A stretch of DNA of 19,426 nt from Deltaproteobacteria bacterium (GTDB taxonomy: Bacteria; Desulfobacterota; DSM-4660; Desulfatiglandales; B25-G16): positions 586,845 to 606,270 of the forward strand of contig CP070752.1 in assembly GCA_020348625.1 (NCBI GenBank), given 5' to 3'. Position 1 is the stretch's first letter; every line of letters begins with the position of its first letter. The notes beneath the pieces were generated by a model that saw nothing but the letters and a program-made list of their open reading frames with translations, did not search any database and had not been told where the DNA came from. The translations under genes were made by a program, and so were the position numbers. This document shows positions 1 through 6,753 of the stretch, piece after piece.

Positions 1-299
1 CCGGCGTTATTTACCAGGCAATCGATCCGGCCGAAATTTGCAATGGCTTTCTGAACCATTTCTTCAATGCAGTGGGTCTTGGCTACATCCGTCTTAAGGG
101 GAAAGGCCTTATGGCCCGTCTTCTCGATTTCCTTTGCCGTTTGCTCAACTCCCTCTACGTTGAGATCCGCCACCGCAACATCGGCTCCCGCGTGGGCAAG
201 TCCCAGTGAGATCCACTTTCCCAGGCCCTGAGCTGCTCCTGTAACTAATGAGACCTTTCCCTCCAGAGTCATCTTCGGGTAGTCAATTTTTTCCATCAT
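1..299 (-). CDS. Short-chain dehydrogenase/reductase, N-terminal part (cut by window edge)
   Basis: This is the N-terminal ~99 residues of an SDR-family NAD(P)-dependent oxidoreductase; the rest lies beyond the left edge. The Rossmann nucleotide-binding motif TGAAQGLG is at residues 20-27 (TGxxxGxG pattern). An acidic residue follows the second strand (VADLN), which in this family usually favours NAD(H). The fragment ends at the conserved NNA motif (LVNNA). Two adjacent ATG codons are possible starts: 299-297, only 4 nt after a GGAG, or 296-294, 7 nt after it; the second has better spacing and would remove one residue. The catalytic Tyr/Lys is outside the window, so substrate cannot be judged. 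Its place behind an acyl-CoA ligase suggests oxidation of a hydroxyacyl-CoA or similar intermediate, which is inference. It is not the same protein as the SDR at the right edge. Confidence 0.9.
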   Translation of the reverse strand, partial: MMEKIDYPKMTLEGKVSLVTGAAQGLGKWISLGLAHAGADVAVADLNVEGVEQTAKEIEKTGHKAFPLKTDVAKTHCIEEMVQKAIANFGRIDCLVNNA

Positions 300-354
300 T
301 TTACTCCTCTGCAAGGCAGTTTTTTCGTTTTCCACCACCAGATCAGCGACGAAA

Positions 355-495
355 TCAGGTAAGATCACCCCAGTCCTTGAAATTGCAGCCGACTTCATTG
401 TAAATCATGGACGGCAAATTTCTTGTCCCTTCTCGTTTCGCCATCCTGGCAGAATGCTCCCCAAATTTGTTCGCAGTGTTAAGCAATATGTACCG
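355..495 (-). pseudogene. Possible N-terminal remnant of a long-chain acyl-CoA synthetase
   Basis: Directly after the stop codon of the upstream ligase (TAA at 498-496), the same reading frame stays open for 46 codons to a TGA at 357-355. The predicted peptide contains LLNTANKFGEHSARMAKREG and, further on, PSMIYNEV. This resembles the start of AMP-binding acyl-CoA ligases, where a 'LL..A.kfgd..A' segment is followed by a 'ytY.E' segment. There is no good start codon at the expected place; the only ATG lies inside at 444-442 with no clear ribosome-binding site. I read it as a truncated gene end left by a deletion or recombination. The resemblance is weak and judged by eye, so it could be chance. 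Confidence 0.35.
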
Positions 496-2061
496 TTATT
501 TCGAAGTCGTATTATTGGTCTGATATTCTTGGCTTCCAGATCTCAGTATCCTTTTCAAAGCTTTGCCTGAGGGATTTCGTGGGATTGAGGAGATAAAGGC
601 TACTTGTGTTGGCTTCTTATAGCTCGCCAGATGTTTCTTACAAAAATCAATAATCCCTTTTTCAGTTACTATTTCACCTTCCCTTAGAACTAAAAAAGCC
701 TTCACTGTTTCCCCCCAGGTCGAATCGGGAATACCAACCACGGCTACATCGGCAATTGCCGGGTGTCGCAAGATAACCTCTTCAATCTCCCTTGGATAGA
801 TGTTCTCCCCACCGCTTACAATCATATCTTTCTTTCTGTCCACAATATAGAAGTAGCCTTCTTCGTCTACCGTGGCCAGATCTCCCGTATACAACCATCC
901 GCCCTTTATTGCCTCTTCGGTTGCTTCCGGGTTTTTGTAGTAGCCCTGCATTACATTGGGGCCCTTGCAAACCACTTCCCCCACCTGGTTTGGAGGTAAA
1001 GGCATGCCCCCTTCGTCAACTACCCTGGCATGGAGAAAGGGTGCGGGAAGTCCTACTGAACCATGTTTTCTGAAAGAGTCTTCACCTTTTAGGGTAGTAA
1101 TGGTTGGGGAAGCCTCCGTACACCCATAGAGATCGTAGACACCATGGGCCTTGGGAAAGACTTCAACAAGGCGCATCTTTATTTCCTGGGGTAATATGGC
1201 TGCCCCTGCCGTACATTTGGTTATGGACCGGGTGTCAAACTGTTCCAGTCTTGGATGCTGGAGCAAAGAATTGAACATAGCTGGCGAGCCGGAGATGACA
1301 TTCGCTCTCTCCTTTTCAATATAGCTTAAGACCATCTCCGGGTCGAATTTCCTGATCATGATGCTTGTTCCGCCCAGAGCGACTTGAACGGTAAAATGGT
1401 TGTTCAAGGCTGCTGTGTGATAGAGAGGCCCTATAATGAGGGAGATCTCCCCGGCGCGATGCTCCCTTGTCAAGATGGTATTCATTAGATTCCAGAATAT
1501 GTTGCCATGGGTAATCACCGCCCCTTTTGGTTTCCCGGTCGTGCCCGAGGTATACATGATTTGGCAGGGATCGTTTTCCCCTATTTCAACTTCCGGCTCT
1601 TCAGGTTCCCCCGAACGGAGAAATGTTTCATAGTCATGGGAGACCCCCCGTACTCCTGCATCCACCCCAACAAAATGTTCTACAGACTGCAGCCTTTGAG
1701 AGACACCGGCAATAGTATCCTGGAGCTCTTTGGCAAAAAAGAAGATGCTGCACCCTGAATCGTTGATAATATATTCGATTTCCTCGTCAACAAAGCGAAA
1801 GTTAACCGGCGTCGCGATAGCCCCTAATTTGAGGGTAGCAAAGTACACTTCCGCGAAGTGATGGGTATTGAAAAACATGAGGGCCACCCGATCCCCCTTT
1901 CGGAGACCGTATCGACTCATTGCAAATGCCAGTCGATTAACCCGCTCATTGAAGGATTTGTATGAAAAACTCTTCTTATTGGAGATTACGGCTGTTCTAT
2001 CTGGATAATTGTTTGCGCTATTTACCAAGAGATAGGCAACGTTCATCTCTGCATCCAACAC
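496..2061 (-). CDS. Acyl-CoA ligase (AMP-binding, class I adenylate-forming)
   Basis: A complete ATP-dependent acid-CoA ligase that activates a carboxylic acid through an acyl-adenylate to the CoA thioester. Visible motifs in order (521-residue numbering) are the P-loop YTSGTTGKPKG at 170-180, YGCTE at 312-316, YTGDL at 391-395, the hinge and A8 region RKKDMIVSGGENIYP at 409-423, and the catalytic lysine K500 in PSGKALKR. Length is typical for the medium/long-chain FadD-like group. The open frame starts at a GTG (2061-2059) with only a weak AGG upstream; an in-frame ATG at 2046-2044 (residue 6) is equally possible. It shares its motif layout with the ligase at 17487-19040 but is clearly a different paralogue. 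Substrate cannot be read from sequence. About 0.9 kb without genes lies upstream, so it probably has its own promoter, although I could not pick one. Confidence 0.93.
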   Translation of the reverse strand: MLDAEMNVAYLLVNSANNYPDRTAVISNKKSFSYKSFNERVNRLAFAMSRYGLRKGDRVALMFFNTHHFAEVYFATLKLGAIATPVNFRFVDEEIEYIINDSGCSIFFFAKELQDTIAGVSQRLQSVEHFVGVDAGVRGVSHDYETFLRSGEPEEPEVEIGENDPCQIMYTSGTTGKPKGAVITHGNIFWNLMNTILTREHRAGEISLIIGPLYHTAALNNHFTVQVALGGTSIMIRKFDPEMVLSYIEKERANVISGSPAMFNSLLQHPRLEQFDTRSITKCTAGAAILPQEIKMRLVEVFPKAHGVYDLYGCTEASPTITTLKGEDSFRKHGSVGLPAPFLHARVVDEGGMPLPPNQVGEVVCKGPNVMQGYYKNPEATEEAIKGGWLYTGDLATVDEEGYFYIVDRKKDMIVSGGENIYPREIEEVILRHPAIADVAVVGIPDSTWGETVKAFLVLREGEIVTEKGIIDFCKKHLASYKKPTQVAFISSIPRNPSGKALKRILRSGSQEYQTNNTTSK

Positions 2062-2998
2062 GAAGACCTAAGGTTATTAAGGGTGGATAGAGACTCTAGA
2101 ATTCCAAAATGGTGATGGCCCGACCGACTTCCCTTTGTTGGTCAATTCTATGATTATGCTCTGCATATACAGGATGTCTTTGCTTTTGGCCTCTATTGAG
2201 ACAATCATAGTTTTATTAGGTATTGAGCGTTAATTAAAGAAAGACCAATGAAAGAGAGATGTATAGAAAGCTCTCTGTCGCAGATGCTGTATCACCTCTT
2301 TGTTGTTTCTATGATTTGTCTCAGAAGGTTCTCTTTTGACGTAATTATTCTCGGGAACAACCTAGTGGAGCTTTAGCCCACCAACCTGTTTTCTGTGGTC
2401 TTCATCAGTTAGCCGGGGAGTGATGTCTCACCAGAGGCAGTGCAGTAAGCCGAGTGTCTAAGGCCGGCCTGAAGGTCACTTTTCTCGGAAGCCACTTCAC
2501 CTCTCTTTGGTGCAAAAGGAGAATATCAAGATTCTCAAGTACAGTCAAGTTAACGTTTTATCAGTTTCAGAAGAAAGCTCATGGGATAGGGTTAGGTATG
2601 ATTTTCGGTTTGGGCGTCTTTGATACCTTGCATGATCAGTCAACACGTTTGTCTTCTGTTCTCATGATGAGGTAGTTTTGTGCTGAAGTTAACTGCACGA
2701 CAATGTTGGATGCAATACAGTGGGGTTACTGGAAAATGGGCGCAGTAGGTAAGAATAGAATCGGCTTGTTCGAGGTTATGAAGCATAAAGATGGCAAGAG
2801 ACTACTTATTTCCATGCTGGCCAAAGGGAAAAGTCCGCGTCGATGCACAAAAGCGGGTCTAATTACAGGGAAAAAAATGAACTGCCATATCAAGGGCATA
2901 GAAGGTCTTTATAGTTGGCACCTCTGATCGGGGAACAAAAAGCTCATTCCTGGAAAACATAGAATAATCAGAACCTTTGATGCAGGAAAAGGGTGAAT
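2062..2998. other. About 0.9 kb with no recognisable gene
   Basis: This is the longest gene-free stretch of the window, visibly richer in A and T than its neighbours. Plus-strand frames at 2454-2675 and 2703-2927 are open for 73-74 codons, but their products match nothing I recognise and lack convincing ribosome-binding sites. A minus-strand frame of 43 codons (2077-2208) is equally unsupported. I see no tRNA, no terminal inverted repeats and no transposase motif. It separates the chimeric gene at 2999-3301 from the ligase at 496-2061 and should carry the promoter of the latter. It may be decayed coding sequence. Confidence 0.5.
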
Positions 2999-3082
2999 CT
3001 ATTCCTCGGCATAGCGCTTGATGCCCTCTACATAGAGGTCATTTCCCTTGGTATCGTTGACTACCGTGACGGGGAATTCCTC
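2999..3082 (-). repeat. 84-bp direct repeat, copy 1
   Basis: Copy of the 3' end of the fumarase beta gene, including its TAG stop. It matches 4865-4948 at 81 of 84 positions: the first 66 bp (2999-3064) are identical, and mismatches occur at 3065, 3068 and 3077. The first two are synonymous (Val and Thr codons); the third lies at the join (Glu versus Asp). Similarity ends just outside the stop codon. Confidence 0.95.
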
Positions 3083-3301
3083 GGTGATGATACACTTCTC
3101 CAGGTAGCCGCATCCACCTCCTCCGTATTCGTTGGGGATGTTGATCCCGATAAAGCCCAGTTCGGCGGCTTTGGTAACCAGATCTCGCGGGTATTTCTCC
3201 TGCCGGTCGCACTCTTGGGCAATATTGGGGAATTCGCCCTCCGCGAATCTGCGGGCAGCTTTCTTAATATCCCGCTGCTCCTTACTCAAATCAAAGTCCA
3301 T
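2999..3301 (-). pseudogene. Chimeric ORF: acyl-CoA dehydrogenase N-terminus fused to fumarase beta C-terminus
   Basis: The 100-residue product has two parts. Residues 1 to ~75 (MDFDLSKEQRDI..., LGFIGINIPNEYGG at 48-61) are the N-terminal helical start of an acyl-CoA dehydrogenase. Residues 76-100 (FPVTVVNDTK... to KRYAEE) are identical to the last 25 residues of the class I fumarase beta subunit encoded at 4865-5422. The join is in frame, near a shared GAGGA at the start of an 84-bp direct repeat. The dehydrogenase part lacks the FAD- and CoA-binding middle and C-terminal domains and the catalytic glutamate, so the product cannot be a working dehydrogenase. It starts 18 bp after the MFS gene, with a weak GAGA upstream, so it is probably co-transcribed. 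Most likely a recombination relic; a short expressed peptide cannot be excluded. Confidence 0.88.
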
Positions 3302-3319
3302 GATCTTTGTTTCTCGTTT

Positions 3320-4630
3320 TTAGGTGCGGATGATAACATCCTTAGTGAAGGCATAGAGGCCTACCGCAATGACGGCCCCGACAAAACACAAGAAAAAGGC
3401 CATACGATAGGCCATACCCGGAGCGAGAGAAGCAAGGTACCCGCTCTCCAAGATCCTCCCAAAGCCATGGATAAATATACCCGCTCCCATCATGGTAAAG
3501 AAATTGATGCCTGTCATGGCGGTGCCGGACATATGGGATGGAAACAGTTCTTTGATGTGGGCATACATGATCTGGCCGAAGGCGCTACCAAATCCGATAG
3601 CGAAAAAGATGAGACTCAGCCATATGGCACTGTCGTGCCGGTAAAGGGGCAACGCCAAGAGTCCTAGTGCCATGGTTCCTAGGCCCACAATGAGGGTTGT
3701 TTTTCGAGTTCGCAGTAACCTGTCGGAGAGGAAACCACTAAATGGTGAACCAGCTACATATCCAATGTTTAACACCAGGAGGATATTTCCTGTAGCCATG
3801 GGTGATATGCACAGTATGGTCATCAGGAAAGGCCCGGCCCATAAAGCCTGAACTGCTGTGGTGGTACCGTATCGCAAAAACGTGGCCCCTGAAATGAGCC
3901 AGTAGTTGGGGCTGGTGAAGATCGACTTCATTGAATCGAACGAAGACGTGCCACCTCTTTTTCTCTTTTCTAATTCAGGAGCGGCCCTGACATGATCGGG
4001 TCTGTCCCGGACGACAAGAAAGAAGCACACTGCCAGGATGGCTGTAATGACCCCCATAACGGAAAAGCTGGCCCGCCAACCAATTGCGTCCACCATTAAA
4101 ACTAACGGCGAAGTTGCCCACATGTTTCCCAAGGTGCCAACCGCAAGCAAGAGGCCTGAAACCGTGGCAAAGTAATTCGGGCGAAACCATTCCGTAAAAA
4201 GCTTCAGGGGGCCCATCAAATTGGATGCCATACCGATTCCAAGCAGGACTCTTCCGGCTATCAGTCCATTGATGCCGGTGCTTCCGGCAAAAACCATGGA
4301 CCCCGCACTCCCGATAAGGGAAAAGACCGGCATTACTATTCTTGCTCCGAATTTGTCGAGTAGAAGGCCAATGGGAATCTGGATAAGGGCGAAGGCATAA
4401 AAAAAGGCCGCTGCTAAGATCCCCAACTGATCGGGTGAGAGTTGCATTTCACTTGTCAACTGAGGGGAGATAACGGCGCCTGACATCCGATAAAAATTGG
4501 ACAGGAAGAACAGTAGGGCACATGCCCCAACGATAAGCACCTTCCTCTGTTCATTAGTCATGCTTGGAACCTGAAAAAGACCTTGATTGATTCCGGATGT
4601 TGATGGATAGTCTGCATCTGATACTGTCAC
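3320..4630 (-). CDS. Major facilitator superfamily transporter
   Basis: A 12-helix secondary transporter of the inner membrane. Repeated hydrophobic segments run through the whole protein, and the loop 2-3 signature is visible as GLLLDKFGAR (MFS motif A, G-x-L-a-D-k-f-G-x-R). The full open frame starts at a GTG (4630) with no ribosome-binding site and gives 436 residues. An internal ATG at 4561-4559 (MTNEQRKVL, 8 nt after AGG, just before the first membrane helix) is a better start and gives 413 residues, a usual MFS length. The substrate is unknown; a metabolite:H+ symporter or organic anion carrier would suit the neighbouring fumarase and CoA-ester genes, but this is inference. The gene lies inside the segment bracketed by the 84-bp direct repeats, which may mean that it arrived together with the dehydrogenase fragment. 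Confidence 0.92.
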   Translation of the reverse strand: MTVSDADYPSTSGINQGLFQVPSMTNEQRKVLIVGACALLFFLSNFYRMSGAVISPQLTSEMQLSPDQLGILAAAFFYAFALIQIPIGLLLDKFGARIVMPVFSLIGSAGSMVFAGSTGINGLIAGRVLLGIGMASNLMGPLKLFTEWFRPNYFATVSGLLLAVGTLGNMWATSPLVLMVDAIGWRASFSVMGVITAILAVCFFLVVRDRPDHVRAAPELEKRKRGGTSSFDSMKSIFTSPNYWLISGATFLRYGTTTAVQALWAGPFLMTILCISPMATGNILLVLNIGYVAGSPFSGFLSDRLLRTRKTTLIVGLGTMALGLLALPLYRHDSAIWLSLIFFAIGFGSAFGQIMYAHIKELFPSHMSGTAMTGINFFTMMGAGIFIHGFGRILESGYLASLAPGMAYRMAFFLCFVGAVIAVGLYAFTKDVIIRT

Positions 4631-4864
4631 CTATGGTCATTACGGGCGACTGAAGGGAACAGGTGCAAGAATAAAACTGCTTTCGCAAGGCTCATCTAAA
4701 GCGAGCCGTCGGCATGCTAAATGGTAGAGCAGCCCTCATATTCATCAACGCTCACGAGATTAGTGTTAGGCCTTTGCAGCTATTCGCCCCCGCTGAGTTA
4801 TTAAAGGACACACGGAGAGGAGCGCGGTTGCGCCGTGATTTGATAGGGCACCCACAAGGGCGGG

Positions 4865-4948
4865 CTATTCCTCGGCATAGCGCTTGATGCCCTCTACATA
4901 GAGGTCATTTCCCTTGGTATCGTTGACTACGGTTACGGGGAAATCCTC
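4865..4948 (-). repeat. 84-bp direct repeat, copy 2 (parent copy)
   Basis: The 3' end of the intact fumarase beta gene. It pairs with 2999-3082 in the same orientation, offset 1866 bp. Because this copy is in a complete gene it is likely the source. The repeats bracket 3083-4864, which holds the dehydrogenase fragment and the MFS gene. Confidence 0.95.
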
Positions 4949-5422
4949 TACCTCCAGTCTCCTGATCGCTTCGGGACCTAAATCGGGATACGCGACGATC
5001 TCGGCCTTCTTGATTCTCTTGGCGATCAGTGCTCCCGCCCCGCCGGTGGCACCGAAATAGACTGCCTTGTATTGCTTCATGGCGTCCCTAACCGCTTGGG
5101 AACGGTTTCCCTTGCCGATCATCCCTTTCAGGCCCAGTTCGATCAGTTTTGGGGCAAACGAGTCCATTCGATAGCTGGTAGTGGGGCCTGCAGAGCCGAT
5201 GGGTTTCCCCGGTTTCGCAGGGGTGGGCCCGACATAATAGATTACCTGGCCCTGGATATCAACGGGGAGTTCTTTTCCGTCTGCTATGAGGTCAAACAGC
5301 CTCTTATGGGCCGCATCCCTTCCGGTGTATAAGACACCGCTCAGCAGTACCTTATCGCCGATATTCAATTTTTCCACATCCTGGGTGGACAAGGGGGTTG
5401 TCAGCCTGATTTCCTTGGACAT
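4865..5422 (-). CDS. Class I fumarate hydratase (Fe-S), beta subunit
   Basis: Beta subunit of the two-subunit, oxygen-sensitive [4Fe-4S] fumarase, which interconverts fumarate and malate in the cytoplasm; it corresponds to the C-terminal domain of single-chain enzymes such as E. coli FumA. Visible family motifs are GPTTSYRMD (after IGSAG), KGMIGKGNRS and FGATGGAGALIAKRI. The frame is open to a GTG at 5488, but GGAGG at 5432-5428 sits 5 nt before ATGTCC at 5422, giving 185 residues, the usual size; an adjacent ATG at 5425 is only 2 nt from it. The alpha subunit is encoded just upstream. Its last 26 codons are duplicated at 2999-3082. L-tartrate dehydratase beta has the same fold and is the main alternative, but the carboxyltransferase context favours fumarase. 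Confidence 0.93.
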   Translation of the reverse strand: MSKEIRLTTPLSTQDVEKLNIGDKVLLSGVLYTGRDAAHKRLFDLIADGKELPVDIQGQVIYYVGPTPAKPGKPIGSAGPTTSYRMDSFAPKLIELGLKGMIGKGNRSQAVRDAMKQYKAVYFGATGGAGALIAKRIKKAEIVAYPDLGPEAIRRLEVEDFPVTVVNDTKGNDLYVEGIKRYAEE

Positions 5423-5596
5423 CATATCCTCCGCAATCCCATGTTCGTTGCGTTTCTCGGGCTTATCCAGGGGATAGGGCACAAACACGCATTCCGAGCA
5501 GCCCCAACACGTCGAATTTCCAGCTGGGCTGGGGCGATTTCGTGGGTGCCTTCTCCGGACGTCTTTGTTCCTTAATAGGACCGGATTTTTTCAAAA

Positions 5597-5617
5597 CGGA
5601 CAACCGACAACGGACAA
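5597..5617. repeat. Three tandem 7-bp units in the fumarase alpha-beta spacer
   Basis: Units CGGACAA, CCGACAA and CGGACAA follow each other without a gap just after the alpha-subunit stop codon. The spacer between alpha and beta (5423-5630) is longer than usual for this operon and holds no other gene that I recognise. No function is evident. Confidence 0.6.
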
Positions 5618-5630
5618 CAAGCAGCATGTG

Positions 5631-6473
5631 TTATATCACTGCCTCTTTGTGCCTGGCTGCGTGACACTGGATGTTTACTGCTAGGGGCAGGCTTGCAATA
5701 TGGCAGGGTTCCATCTCGAGGAACACGTCGAGCGAGGTGGTCGTACCGCCATAACCCATGGGACCGATACCAAGCCTTGTGATTCTTGCAAGGATCTCTA
5801 TCTCAATCTTGGCCAGTTCCGGATCCGGATTCCTATCTCCCAGGTTTCGCAACAGGGCTTTCTTGGCGAGCAGCGCAGATCTTTCAAACGTACCACCGAT
5901 ACCTATACCGATGATCGTGGGAGGACAGGGATTGGAGCCTGACTCCTTCACCCTGTTTACCACGAAATCCATGACCCCTTCCATGCCCGATGCCGGGGTC
6001 AGCATGGTTACCCTGCTCATGTTCTCGCTACCGCCTCCCTTTGGGGCCACTATAATCCGTATCTTGTCTCCCGGAACGATGTCCAGGTGCACAACAGCAG
6101 GCGTATTGTCGCCGGTGTTCTCTCTGGTGATCGGATTGCACGCCGATTTCCTCAGAAAACCCTCTGCGTAACCCTGCCTGACACCGTTATTGATGGCCTC
6201 TTTCAGGTCACCGCCGATGATGTGGACATCTTGACCGATTTCCGTGAACACCACTGCAAGACCGCAGTCCTGGCAGAGGGGGGCCATTTCTTCCCGGGCG
6301 ATCCGGGCATTATCCTTCAATTCCTTAAGGATCTCCTTGCCGGTGTCCGATTTCTCATGTTCCAGGGCCTGATCAAAGGCACGAAGGACGTCGTCTCCGA
6401 GATAGTAGTTGGCTTCCATACAAAGGTCCTTGACCGTTTCGGTAATCAGTTGAGCGGAAATCTCTCTGACCAT
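5631..6473 (-). CDS. Class I fumarate hydratase (Fe-S), alpha subunit
   Basis: Alpha subunit (280 residues) of the heteromeric [4Fe-4S] fumarase; it carries the cluster. The cysteines expected to bind the cluster are present: C67 in PLCQDCG, C183 in NPCPPTIIGIGIGG, and C270 in NIQCHAAR. The conserved KGGGSENMS (145-153) and GYGGTTTSLDV (240-250) segments are typical of the family. Start ATG at 6473 follows GAGGAG and AAGGATA. The beta subunit follows after a spacer of about 200 bp. With the carboxyltransferase upstream it fits the methylmalonyl-CoA pathway of propionate metabolism, where fumarase connects succinate oxidation to oxaloacetate formation. L-tartrate dehydratase alpha is the closest alternative. 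Confidence 0.94.
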   Translation of the reverse strand: MVREISAQLITETVKDLCMEANYYLGDDVLRAFDQALEHEKSDTGKEILKELKDNARIAREEMAPLCQDCGLAVVFTEIGQDVHIIGGDLKEAINNGVRQGYAEGFLRKSACNPITRENTGDNTPAVVHLDIVPGDKIRIIVAPKGGGSENMSRVTMLTPASGMEGVMDFVVNRVKESGSNPCPPTIIGIGIGGTFERSALLAKKALLRNLGDRNPDPELAKIEIEILARITRLGIGPMGYGGTTTSLDVFLEMEPCHIASLPLAVNIQCHAARHKEAVI

Positions 6474-6753
6474 TATCCTTTCTCCTCACATACGGGGGCT
6501 ATTGGAGCAAGTGTCCGGTGACTTATAGGATGGTTCAAGCCGGGTTATCTTCGCGGCATTCTCAACTGCCAGAGCTTCCTCATGTCCATCATTTCTCGTC
6601 TTCCCGCTAGTCCCCACAGATTGGCCGTGCGAGTGCTCGTTGCATCTCCGTGTATCAAGGCCCGCGTCCTTTTGCGCCTGCCGATGGTACTGGTTGTGCC
6701 CGAGGCGGTAGCCTTCCGTTTTTCCATGGTAGCAATAGTCCTTTGTCGGTACC

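Noticed and set aside
2077..2208. Minus-strand 43-codon frame in front of the acyl-CoA ligase
   Set aside because: No ribosome-binding site and no recognisable sequence; length is within chance.
2454..2927. Two plus-strand frames of 73-74 codons in the gene-poor stretch
   Set aside because: No recognised family, no convincing ribosome-binding sites and no operon partners.
2993..3667. Long plus-strand open frame of 224 codons
   Set aside because: It is antisense to the chimeric ORF and the MFS gene, whose products are recognisable; the plus-strand product has no family features.
6545..6727. Minus-strand 60-codon, Lys/Arg-rich frame between carboxyltransferase and fumarase alpha
   Set aside because: It is co-directional and could be a small gene, but the only AGGA is about 12 nt from the ATG, the product is unrecognised and an overlapping frame is open as well.
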